Shown here: positions 1 to 7,404 of the stretch, one piece after another
Numbering within the stretch: the stretch's first letter is position 1
Layout: the number at the start of each line of letters is the position of its first letter
Source: Saprospiraceae bacterium
GTDB lineage: Bacteria > Bacteroidota > Bacteroidia > Chitinophagales > Saprospiraceae
NCBI GenBank assembly: GCA_015490715.1
Contig: WFXH01000095.1
Location: 2,501 to 60,099, forward strand
Direction of reading: 5' to 3'
DNA length: 57,599 nt
Translations under genes and position numbers: made by a program
The notes under the pieces: model-generated
Database searches by the model: none
Told to the model about the DNA's origin: nothing
The model's input: the letters and a program-made list of their open reading frames with translations, nothing else

Positions 1-1427
1 TTCCCGTACTGGGACTCGATCGTCAAACGCTCTACTTCACCCGACGTCAGGGCCCTGCGGAGTACTTACACTATACCGTACGCAAGGATTCCTCATGGGG
101 TGCTGTCCAGCGCCTCTTCCCGCCCAATGTCCCCTTTACTCAGGGCGCCTATACCATTTCACCCGATGGCAAGCTCTTGATCTTTTCGTCGTGCACCCCG
201 CACCGCGGCCTGGGTAGTTGTGACCTGTACAGCATAACTCGCACGCGCGATGGCCAGTGGAGCAAGCCGCACAATCTAGGCCCCCCGATCAACACCTCCG
301 CCTGGGAATCTCATCCTTGTCTTGCACACAATGGCCAGGCACTCTACTTCGCCTCCAACCGCAGTGGGGGGCTGGGCGGAAAGGACTTGTGGGTGAGCTA
401 TCGCCTCCCCAACGGCAAGTGGTCGGTACCCCAAAACTTAGGCCCGCATATCAACACGCCGGAAGACGATTTTGCTCCCTTCGTGCACCCCGACGACTCG
501 ACACTGTACTTCAGCTCCTACGGCCATCCCGGCATGGGCGATGTCGATATCTTCGTCTCGCGCAGAGATTCCACCGGGGCATGGTCCGTACCCATCAACC
601 TCGGTCCACCTTTCAACACAAAGGGACACGACGCCTGCCTCTCCGTCGATTGGTCGGGGCAGGAGGCCTATTTTATCTCCGATCGAGCAGATTTTTCGTC
701 GTATGAAATGTTGGGCCATACGGATATTTTCCGCGCATCGCCCTTGCCCCCGCGCGTACGACCCAAACCCGTCACGTACTTTCATTTTATCACCCGTTCT
801 GCCGATGATACTCCTTTATCAGGTGTAACCATCGCCCTATACCTCACCGACGAAAACCACCCCTACTTGACCACTCATTCCGATGCAGAAGGGCAAGCAT
901 GGGTCTTTGTGCCCTATGCCCATCAGTATGCAATCCACATCGGTCATCCGGGATATGTTTTTGTTTCCGATTCGGTACGGCTGCCCTTGCCGGATACCGC
1001 ATCGAACTTTTACACCTTGCGTTATACCCTAACTCCACTATCGGAAATCCCGTTTGACTCCTCGCATCGCCAACGGCCCATTGTATTGAAAAACCTCTAC
1101 TTCGCTTACAATTCGGACACCTTGGACACTCGTTCGCACTTTGAGCTGGACAGCATTGCCGCCTTTTTATGTCGCAATCCGCGACTCATGGCAGAAGTAA
1201 GTGGGCACACCGACAGTGTGGGCAGCTATGCGTATAATATGGAGCTATCTCTTCGGCGAGCGCAAGCCGTGTGCGCGTATTTGATACGGCGGGCGCCGTG
1301 CAGCCTGCAACACCGGTTGCGATGTCGCGGTTACGGTTTTACAAGACCGCTTACCGACAATACCACTCCAGAGGGGCGAGCGCGCAATCGCCGCGTGGAA
1401 TTGCACTTGTGGAGGAGCAAACGATAA
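1..1427 (+). CDS. PorE-like OmpA-family protein with PD40 propeller (5' truncated)
   Basis: The reading frame is open to the left edge of the window, so the N-terminus is missing; 474 residues are visible. The first two thirds hold PD40/WD40-like propeller blades (YTISPDGKLLIFSS, LYFASNRSGG, LYFSSYGHPGMGDVDIF, AYFISDRA). A carboxypeptidase-regulatory-like beta domain follows (TPLSGVTIALYLTDE to HPGYVFV). The C-terminal part is an OmpA-like peptidoglycan-binding domain (LKNLYFAYNSDTLD, GHTDSVGSYAYN, RARNRRVEL). The order propeller, regulatory domain, OmpA matches PorE of the type IX secretion machinery, which also carries an N-terminal TPR that would lie outside the window. The likely role is an envelope protein tethered to peptidoglycan. 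Other Bacteroidota OmpA-PD40 proteins share this layout, so assignment to secretion is an inference. Confidence 0.8.
   Translation, partial: PVLGLDRQTLYFTRRQGPAEYLHYTVRKDSSWGAVQRLFPPNVPFTQGAYTISPDGKLLIFSSCTPHRGLGSCDLYSITRTRDGQWSKPHNLGPPINTSAWESHPCLAHNGQALYFASNRSGGLGGKDLWVSYRLPNGKWSVPQNLGPHINTPEDDFAPFVHPDDSTLYFSSYGHPGMGDVDIFVSRRDSTGAWSVPINLGPPFNTKGHDACLSVDWSGQEAYFISDRADFSSYEMLGHTDIFRASPLPPRVRPKPVTYFHFITRSADDTPLSGVTIALYLTDENHPYLTTHSDAEGQAWVFVPYAHQYAIHIGHPGYVFVSDSVRLPLPDTASNFYTLRYTLTPLSEIPFDSSHRQRPIVLKNLYFAYNSDTLDTRSHFELDSIAAFLCRNPRLMAEVSGHTDSVGSYAYNMELSLRRAQAVCAYLIRRAPCSLQHRLRCRGYGFTRPLTDNTTPEGRARNRRVELHLWRSKR
701..709 (+). repeat. Dispersed motif GTATRAAAT (1 of 27)
   Basis: First of 27 exact copies of GTATRAAAT on the two strands; the fuller consensus is GTATRAAATYGTR. 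This copy is followed by GTTG and lies in the PorE-like gene, read as Tyr-Glu-Met. Confidence 0.75.
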
Positions 1428-1439
1428 AGAGTTTTTTGC

Positions 1440-1447
1440 TATCTTTG
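1440..1447 (+). promoter_or_regulatory. -7 box TATCTTTG
   Basis: Exact match to the Bacteroidota TAnnTTTG element, 20 bases before the DUF6438 lipoprotein ATG. No good -33 TTTG was found. Confidence 0.55.
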
Positions 1448-1467
1448 ACAATCCTAATACGAATGAA

Positions 1468-2049
1468 ATGTTACCACTTGTGCGACTTTTTTGCATTGGA
1501 ACGATTCTCCTTGCCGTAGCCTTTGGATCGGGTAGCTGCCATCGAAAGGGGGCTAAAATCGTAGAAAAGGGCAAAGAGGGGGTTTTACAAGATTCGCTGC
1601 TCGACACTTTCAATGTCCTGGCGCAAAAAGAGGATTCGCTCAGACTCGACACCACTATTTTACTCTTTTTTTCGAAGGGACCTTGTTTTGGCTATTGTCC
1701 TGTGTACGACCTTGAGGTGTATTTGAGTGGTCGGATGCGCTATCACGCCAAGCAATTTACCGAGCGTATGGGGCTGTACGAGGGCAAGTTGGCCGATGAG
1801 GAGTTAGAGCAGCTGGTACAGCGGATCGATCGCCTGCGCTTTGACACCATGTCTCCACGCTATCCGAAGGACCCCAAGTTGGTCATCGTCGATTTGCCGA
1901 GTACGACGATCGAAGTGCTCTATCGTGGCAAGTACATTCGCATAGTAGACAATCACTCGGCACCGCCCTCGCTCAAGAAATTTGAAAAGGAGGTCGAAAC
2001 AAAATTGCGCTTCCATCCTTCGCTACAGGCAGTAAAAACGGCAGAATAA
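1468..2049 (+). CDS. DUF6438-type lipoprotein
   Basis: A 193-residue protein with a short hydrophobic N-terminus ending in a lipobox-like SGSC at residues 21-24, so probably a lipoprotein. The core contains LFFSKGPCFGYCPVYDLEVY, matching the GPCFGxCPxY signature I associate with DUF6438, a Bacteroidota family of unknown function. The two cysteines in PCFGYC could form a disulfide or bind metal. A TATCTTTG box lies 21 bases before the ATG. The stop codon abuts the GTG of gpsA with no gap, so the two genes are probably co-transcribed. No biochemical role is known to me. Confidence 0.7.
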   Translation: MLPLVRLFCIGTILLAVAFGSGSCHRKGAKIVEKGKEGVLQDSLLDTFNVLAQKEDSLRLDTTILLFFSKGPCFGYCPVYDLEVYLSGRMRYHAKQFTERMGLYEGKLADEELEQLVQRIDRLRFDTMSPRYPKDPKLVIVDLPSTTIEVLYRGKYIRIVDNHSAPPSLKKFEKEVETKLRFHPSLQAVKTAE

Positions 2050-3102
2050 GTGCCGCAAGGTACCTCTTCGGAAGTCGTCGGTGTGATCGGAGCGGGCAAG
2101 TTTGGCACAACCATCGCCCAGCTCCTGTCGTACAATGCCCCTGTCTTGCTCTATGCGCGTAGGCCCGAGGTGGCCGAACGCATTAATCACGAGCATCAGC
2201 ACTTGGGGTATACCCTGTCTCCGAACATTCGAGCCACTGCACAATTAGCGGAAGTAGCCGAGCGATGTCGCCTGCTCTTTCCCATCGTGCCGTCGCAGTA
2301 TTTCCGTCAGATGATGCGCGCACTTGCAGATTACCTGACACCGGATCACTTTATCATCCACGGTACGAAGGGTTTGGACATTCCCCTCCAGCAGGGCAAG
2401 GACATCTTTGATCAGGAGATCAGTCGCAGCGATGTGCGGACGATGAGTGAAGTCATCCGAGAGGAGACGGTTGTTCGTCGTATTGGATGTTTGGGTGGTC
2501 CCAATCTCGCCCGTGAGATCATGGACGGCCAACCCGCTGCCACGGTGTTGGCCAGCCCGTTTGACGAAGTTTTTGAAGAGGGCCATCGCTTCCTGAGTTC
2601 AGAGCAGTTTTTCGTCTTTCAGTCGTACGACATCATCGGTACTGAGTGGGCGGGTGCGCTCAAAAACATCATCGCCATCGGCTCGGGCTTATTGGCCGGC
2701 TCGGGCTACGGGAAAAACGTCCAGGCACTGTTGATCACGCGGGGCTTGCGCGAGATGATATACATTGGTAAGGCCATGGGTGCCAATGCGAAGAGTTTTT
2801 TAGGCACCGCAGGGATAGGAGATCTCGTAGCTACTGCGACGAGTACGGACAGTCGCAATTACAGTCTTGGCTACCAGATCGCCCAGGGCAAATCCCTTGA
2901 AGACGTGCTGGCCGCCACGACGGAAGTCGCCGAAGGCGTGCGCACTTTGAAAATTGTGCACCAGCTCGCGCGCTATTACAGGTTGCACCTACCCATCATG
3001 CGCGCCATTTATGAAGTCGTCTTCGAAAGACTGCCCATCGAAAAGGCCATGCACCATTTAATGCGCTATCCTTATTCGGTCGACGTCGATTTTATCGATT
3101 GA
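2050..3102 (+). CDS. gpsA: NAD(P)-dependent glycerol-3-phosphate dehydrogenase
   Basis: Cytosolic enzyme reducing dihydroxyacetone phosphate to sn-glycerol 3-phosphate for phospholipid synthesis. At 350 residues it is close to the usual GpsA length. The N-terminus shows the Rossmann dinucleotide loop VIGAGKFGTTIAQ. The catalytic-domain motif is present as EWAGALKNIIAIGSG, with the Lys expected to be catalytic, followed by YGKNVQALLITRGLREM and TAGIGDLVAT. The start is a GTG placed directly after the TAA of the upstream lipoprotein gene, consistent with translational coupling. Only one base separates its stop from the stop of the converging cysteine desulfurase gene. Confidence 0.95.
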   Translation: MPQGTSSEVVGVIGAGKFGTTIAQLLSYNAPVLLYARRPEVAERINHEHQHLGYTLSPNIRATAQLAEVAERCRLLFPIVPSQYFRQMMRALADYLTPDHFIIHGTKGLDIPLQQGKDIFDQEISRSDVRTMSEVIREETVVRRIGCLGGPNLAREIMDGQPAATVLASPFDEVFEEGHRFLSSEQFFVFQSYDIIGTEWAGALKNIIAIGSGLLAGSGYGKNVQALLITRGLREMIYIGKAMGANAKSFLGTAGIGDLVATATSTDSRNYSLGYQIAQGKSLEDVLAATTEVAEGVRTLKIVHQLARYYRLHLPIMRAIYEVVFERLPIEKAMHHLMRYPYSVDVDFID

Positions 3103-3103
3103 G

Positions 3104-4243
3104 TTACCGCGTGCGAAGGATTCGCACAGCTTCTGTGATATAGTCCACGGCCTGGTTGATTTGTTCTTGGGTGGTGAATCGGCCGACACTGATGCGTATG
3201 GAGGAGAGGGCCTCGTCATCGCTGAGACCCATGGCTTTCAGTACGTGTGAGGGCCGTATTTCTGCGGCATTGCACGCCGAGCCTGCCGACAGGGCAACCT
3301 TGGTGCTCAGCGCTAATAGCAGATCTTCCGAATACACACCGCGAATGGCTACATTGCTGATGTGGGGAAGTCGTTCTGCCACACCACCGTGTACGGCCAG
3401 GCCGTCTATGCGCTCGACGAGCTGGCGCTCGATGGTGTTGCGCAGGCGCTCCAAGCGCTGGGATTCCTCCGCTCCTTCTTGAGCGAGTATTTCGATAGCC
3501 CGTGCCATTCCAACAATGGCCGGCACGTTGAGTGTGCCCGACCGACGTCCCTTTTGTTGACCGCCTCCCGAAATCAGGGGATGCAACTCCACGCCCCTGC
3601 GCACGTACAAGATGCCCACGCCTTTAGGTCCGTACATCTTATGACTCGAAAGCGCCAACATGTCCACTCCCACATCGCGAGGGCGCATCACGCACTTTCC
3701 CGCCGCTTGGGTGGCATCACTCATGAGGACAATGCCCCGCGAACGACAAATTTCCGCAATGGCCGCAATGGGATGTAGGACTCCCGTCTCGTTGTTCCCC
3801 CACATGAGGATGACCATACGGGTATTGGGCTTTATAGCGGGGAGGACATCCTCAGGGCGCACGCGGCCTTGTGCATCGACGGGGAGATAATCCACTTCCA
3901 ATCCGTAGTTTTCCTCCAGATACGAAAGGGTTTCCAGTACGGCCTTGTGTTCGGTCGGTGCGCTGATAAAATGGGGGTTGTCCTCCCTATGGCGGAAGAA
4001 AAATCCGCGCAGGGCCATATTGATACTCTCGGTAGCCCCCGAAGTAAAGACAATTTCATCGGGCGACACGCCCAGCCAGTCGGCGATACGCTTTTGGGCT
4101 GCATCGACGGCCTCCTGCGCCTGCCATCCGTATAAGTGGGATCGACTGGAGGGATTGCCGAACACCGCATCAAAATACGGCAACATGGCTTCAAGCACAC
4201 GGGTATCCACCGGGGTGGTAGCGCAGTAATCCAAATAAATCAT
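3104..4243 (-). CDS. Cysteine desulfurase, NifS/IscS type (copy 1)
   Basis: PLP enzyme that takes sulfur from cysteine for Fe-S clusters and thio-cofactors. The start is the ATG at 4243 (MIYLDYCATTPVD), because family members begin just before the DYxATTP motif; the frame runs further upstream, but that part has no family resemblance and would overlap the divergent gene. The PLP lysine is K202 in SSHKMYGPKG and the sulfur-accepting cysteine is C324 in SAGSACNAAE. FTSGATESIN and WGNNETGV are also present. Length is 379 residues, normal for the family. No scaffold (IscU/SufU) or tRNA-thiolation gene is adjacent. A second copy lies at 22961-24145. The upstream gap to the divergent MocA-like gene is only 40 bases. 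Confidence 0.93.
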   Translation of the reverse strand: MIYLDYCATTPVDTRVLEAMLPYFDAVFGNPSSRSHLYGWQAQEAVDAAQKRIADWLGVSPDEIVFTSGATESINMALRGFFFRHREDNPHFISAPTEHKAVLETLSYLEENYGLEVDYLPVDAQGRVRPEDVLPAIKPNTRMVILMWGNNETGVLHPIAAIAEICRSRGIVLMSDATQAAGKCVMRPRDVGVDMLALSSHKMYGPKGVGILYVRRGVELHPLISGGGQQKGRRSGTLNVPAIVGMARAIEILAQEGAEESQRLERLRNTIERQLVERIDGLAVHGGVAERLPHISNVAIRGVYSEDLLLALSTKVALSAGSACNAAEIRPSHVLKAMGLSDDEALSSIRISVGRFTTQEQINQAVDYITEAVRILRTR

Positions 4244-4283
4244 TTCCACTTGCGTTGAAAAGGTGCTTATACCTTTCTTTATC

Positions 4284-4889
4284 ATGTATAAGTACCCCAT
4301 CAGTGCGATTGTTCTCGCCGCGGGCAGCTCCAGGCGCATGGGCAAGACCAATAAGCTCCTCCTTCCCTGGAAAGAAAAACCGCTACTACGGCACGTCGTC
4401 GACCAAATCCTCGCCATACCCGTGATGGAAGTAGTTGTCGTCACCGGCCACCAACATGCTACTATTTCTTCCTGCTTAAAGGGATTGCAAGTGCGGCTGG
4501 CGCACAATTCCCGCTACCATCGCGGTATGACCAGCAGCATCCAGACGGGCGTGGGACATGCCCAATCGAACTCTATGGGCTACCTCATTTGCTTATCGGA
4601 TATGCCCTTGCTCACCACTGAAGATTACCGACATTTTCTCAGTCGTCTACACGTCGAGAGGATGGAGCCGCGCATCGGTATTCCCATTTATCGTGGACAA
4701 AGGGGCAATCCAGTGTATTTCTCTCGCTTTTTCCGCCAATCTATCCTCCAGCACTTTCACCCCGAGGGTTGTAAGCACATCGTCCGTTCGCACCCGCAAT
4801 ACATCCGACAGGTGGAAATGCCCTCTGAGAGCGTGCTCATCGATATCGATACCTTAGAAGATTACAACCAATGGACACAGCGCTCATGA
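4284..4889 (+). CDS. MocA/MobA-like nucleotidyltransferase (molybdenum cofactor type)
   Basis: A 201-residue NTP-transferase of the MobA-like family. The nucleotide-binding signature LAAGSSRRMGKTNKLLLPW lies at residues 11-29, and ICLSDMPLLT supplies the metal-binding Asp region. RGQRGNPVYF and the C-terminal DIDTLEDY also match the MocA/CTP:molybdopterin cytidylyltransferase group. Such enzymes attach CMP or GMP to molybdopterin for xanthine dehydrogenase or CO dehydrogenase-type enzymes. Its stop overlaps that of the converging CoxE-like VWA gene by 6 bases (TCATGA), and these two families often occur together in molybdenum hydroxylase maturation clusters. The hydroxylase itself is not in this window. 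ATG at 4284 is chosen over 4263 because homology begins there. Another sugar-nucleotide or CTP transferase role is possible. Confidence 0.75.
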   Translation: MYKYPISAIVLAAGSSRRMGKTNKLLLPWKEKPLLRHVVDQILAIPVMEVVVVTGHQHATISSCLKGLQVRLAHNSRYHRGMTSSIQTGVGHAQSNSMGYLICLSDMPLLTTEDYRHFLSRLHVERMEPRIGIPIYRGQRGNPVYFSRFFRQSILQHFHPEGCKHIVRSHPQYIRQVEMPSESVLIDIDTLEDYNQWTQRS

Positions 4890-6059
4890 GCGGATGACGA
4901 TCTGCCTTTTCGACCGCCCTCGCGGTATTTGACGAAACACTTTGATCAGCGTATGCACATTGTGTGCCGATGCAAATACATCGACATAGGGCATGGCGGC
5001 TTTCATGCCGATTACATCGGGTCGAAATTGAGGATTGCCCGCCAGAGGGTTGAGCCAGATAATTTTTGCAGCCGATCGGTGCAACAGCTGCATGGCTCGA
5101 GCGAGTGCTTCACGATCCCCACAATCCCAGCCATCGGAGAGGATGAGCACCACCGTGCGCTTGTCGACGTAGATATGGCGATACTGCCGTATAAAATGCC
5201 ACAGACAGGTGCCGATATCCGTTCCTCCCGACCACTGAGGCACTTCAGCAGAGATGCGTTGAAAGGCCTGTCGTATATGGTACTGCTTGAGTAAGTCCGT
5301 AATGCGGTACAATCGGGTACTGAATACAAAGGTTTCGATCTTGTCGTAGGCTCCTTGAAAGGCATAGAGAAAATGCACTACAAAGCGGCTGTAGATGTCC
5401 ATGGATCGGCTGACGTCACAGAGCAGCACGATGCGCAGGGGTTTTTCCTTGGGCGTGCTAAACACAAAGCGATCCAGAGTACCGCGTCGAAGTCGGCGTT
5501 GCACCGTACGCCGCAGATCAAAGCGCGAGACTCGCTTGGTCACCTTACGCAGTCGACTCCGCCTGCGTATCCACCGCTGCACGTGCCTCCGCAGCAAGCG
5601 CTCCAGGCGGCGGACCTCCTGTTCGTCAAGCAATCGAAAGTCCTTCCTCGTCCATGTATCCACAGGACTATAGGCCGGCAACTCCTCTTCCGAACTCTCG
5701 ACGCGATACCAAGACTTGAGCTCCTCCCAGGAATGCGATGGCAAAGACAAGGTTTGCCTATCCCTGGTCGGATCGCTGCGCTCCTTCCGCCTCGACTGCT
5801 GTTCTTTCTCATGGTAAAAGGCAAAGGTGTCGTACCACTCGTCGAAGTGCTCAAAGCTCCGTCGATCTCGAGCTAACAGCGCCTTCAACACCCGCTTAAA
5901 ACGTCGCTCATCGCGAAAGGGCACCAGGCGCAGGGCTTCGAGGAGGTCAACGATTACCGCCGTACCGACAGGACAGGATTTCGTGCGTAAAAATTGGCAA
6001 AAGCGAAGCACATACTCCACCAGCGAACGCTCCTGCGGTATGGCATTCCGCTCTTCCAC
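4884..6059 (-). CDS. CoxE-like VWA-domain protein
   Basis: A 391-residue cytosolic protein with a basic, helical N-terminal half and a C-terminal von Willebrand A domain. The MIDAS metal site is complete: DVSRS at residues 215-219, GGTDIGT for the threonine, and SDGWDCGD for the second acidic loop. The arrangement matches the VWA containing CoxE-like family. In CO dehydrogenase and xanthine dehydrogenase systems CoxE works with the MoxR-type ATPase CoxD in active-site maturation. No CoxD partner is visible here. The gene follows the metal-efflux adaptor by 28 bases on the same strand, but converges on the MocA-like gene, which is the more plausible functional partner. Confidence 0.8.
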   Translation of the reverse strand: MEERNAIPQERSLVEYVLRFCQFLRTKSCPVGTAVIVDLLEALRLVPFRDERRFKRVLKALLARDRRSFEHFDEWYDTFAFYHEKEQQSRRKERSDPTRDRQTLSLPSHSWEELKSWYRVESSEEELPAYSPVDTWTRKDFRLLDEQEVRRLERLLRRHVQRWIRRRSRLRKVTKRVSRFDLRRTVQRRLRRGTLDRFVFSTPKEKPLRIVLLCDVSRSMDIYSRFVVHFLYAFQGAYDKIETFVFSTRLYRITDLLKQYHIRQAFQRISAEVPQWSGGTDIGTCLWHFIRQYRHIYVDKRTVVLILSDGWDCGDREALARAMQLLHRSAAKIIWLNPLAGNPQFRPDVIGMKAAMPYVDVFASAHNVHTLIKVFRQIPRGRSKRQIVIRS

Positions 6060-6087
6060 TTCCTCTTAGCATTACACAATGCCGAAT

Positions 6088-7395
6088 TTAATGCGAATGC
6101 TCGAGTTCGCCCGATTTTTCGACGACTTTTAGGAAGAAACTCCCACTCAAGACTACGTACATCGAGTCGTCGAGGGGTTCGAAAAACGAGACGATGGCTT
6201 CTCCTCCGGGTTTTTCATTGAGAAGGCGGATGGGTTCGGGTATGAAATGGTACATCCCGTTCTTGCGTTTGCCATCGGTCAAGTAGACGAACCACTGCTC
6301 ATCTTTTCGCACGATAGCATCTTCAGGCAAGGCATCGGCCGTTTGGTCATCGAGGATGATGCGCGCCGAGACGGTAGCGCGCGTAAAGATGGCAGGCCGC
6401 TCGCCCGTCAGATGCCCGTGTACGCGTACGGTTCTTCGGTGTCTGTCGGAGCCCTTGGAAATGAGTTCCACTTCGGCGGTGTAGTACTCGTCGGGCTCGG
6501 TCGTCAGCGAATAGATGATTTTCTGTCCCTTCTTCACTAAATGGATTTGACTTTCGGGCACATCGAGTTCGAGGTGTACATGCGGATCCGATATGGTCTC
6601 GAGCAGCACATCACCCTGTTGGACCGGCATTCCTTCCGAGAGGTGGCTTGTGATGACTTCTGCGTGTTTTTCCGAGCGTATGGGCACCGAATAGCGAATA
6701 TTCGACTCCTGGATTGTCTGCCCGTCGATACCGAGGTATTGGAGCTTTTTCTGCACGGATTGGAGCGCCGAGCGCGTACTGGCGAGTTCCATCTCGGTAC
6801 GTTGGAGCTCGCGCAACATGCCCCGATCGGTCTTGTAAAGGGCCTGCAGTCGCTGGAGTTCTTTTTCCAAAAAGTCGATGCGCGCGCGGTATTCCAGGTA
6901 TTGGCCCTGCCACTCGGCTATTTGCGGATTTTTGATGTAGGCGATGACCTGTCCCCTGCGGATCGTACTTCCTGGGATGTGCTTGCCCACTTTGAAGAGA
7001 ATGCCGTCGATGGGTGCGCTGATGAGATAGCGCGATTCTGGAGGCAAGTCGAGTACACCGGTTACATCGACCGATCGCCCCACGGGCTGACGCGACGGCT
7101 TGCCCCAGCGGATACCTCCGCTGCGCACCTGCTCTTCGGTGAGCTGTATGACCTCATTTTCACCGTGCTGATGACCGTGTACGTGATCACCGTTGGCTTC
7201 GTGATCGTGATCATGGTCTCCGTTGTGATCATGATCGCCATTGTGGTCGTGGTCGTGCTGCTCGTGCATGGGCTTTTCCTCATCACCACTGGAGGGTTGA
7301 TCACAGCCCAACAACAAGGTGCCTCCTATGAGGAGCACACTCCACAGTACTGTAGCTGAGAAGATTGCATGCATAGTTTTCATATTCAAAGTCAT
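6088..7395 (-). CDS. His-rich RND efflux periplasmic adaptor (CusB/CzcB type)
   Basis: Membrane fusion protein linking an inner-membrane RND pump to an outer-membrane channel. A signal sequence ends in the lipobox LLGC, so it is probably a lipoprotein. It is followed by a low-complexity metal-binding tract of repeated HDHNGD units (roughly residues 42-77), then the barrel/lipoyl region (SAPIDGILFKVGKHIPGS), a coiled-coil hairpin (QYLEYRARIDFLEKELQRL) and a second lipoyl/barrel half (GMPVQQGDVLLETISDP). The His-rich tract suggests Zn, Co, Cd or Cu binding. The gene begins 9 bases after the pump gene, forming an operon. The start may be 7395 or the internal ATG at 7383, which gives a tidier signal peptide. 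Confidence 0.9.
   Translation of the reverse strand: MTLNMKTMHAIFSATVLWSVLLIGGTLLLGCDQPSSGDEEKPMHEQHDHDHNGDHDHNGDHDHDHEANGDHVHGHQHGENEVIQLTEEQVRSGGIRWGKPSRQPVGRSVDVTGVLDLPPESRYLISAPIDGILFKVGKHIPGSTIRRGQVIAYIKNPQIAEWQGQYLEYRARIDFLEKELQRLQALYKTDRGMLRELQRTEMELASTRSALQSVQKKLQYLGIDGQTIQESNIRYSVPIRSEKHAEVITSHLSEGMPVQQGDVLLETISDPHVHLELDVPESQIHLVKKGQKIIYSLTTEPDEYYTAEVELISKGSDRHRRTVRVHGHLTGERPAIFTRATVSARIILDDQTADALPEDAIVRKDEQWFVYLTDGKRKNGMYHFIPEPIRLLNEKPGGEAIVSFFEPLDDSMYVVLSGSFFLKVVEKSGELEHSH
6240..6248 (+). repeat. Dispersed motif GTATRAAAT
   Basis: Extended form GTATGAAATGGTA, antisense to the metal-efflux adaptor, read there as His-Phe-Ile. Confidence 0.8.
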
Positions 7396-7404
7396 TTTAT
7401 GAAA

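Noticed and set aside
4244-4507. Longer N-terminus for cysteine desulfurase copy 1
   Set aside because: Extra 88 residues lack family similarity and overlap the divergent MocA-like gene.
6541-7359. 272-codon frame antisense to the His-rich adaptor
   Set aside because: Hydrophobic tail is the reverse reading of the His-Asp repeat.
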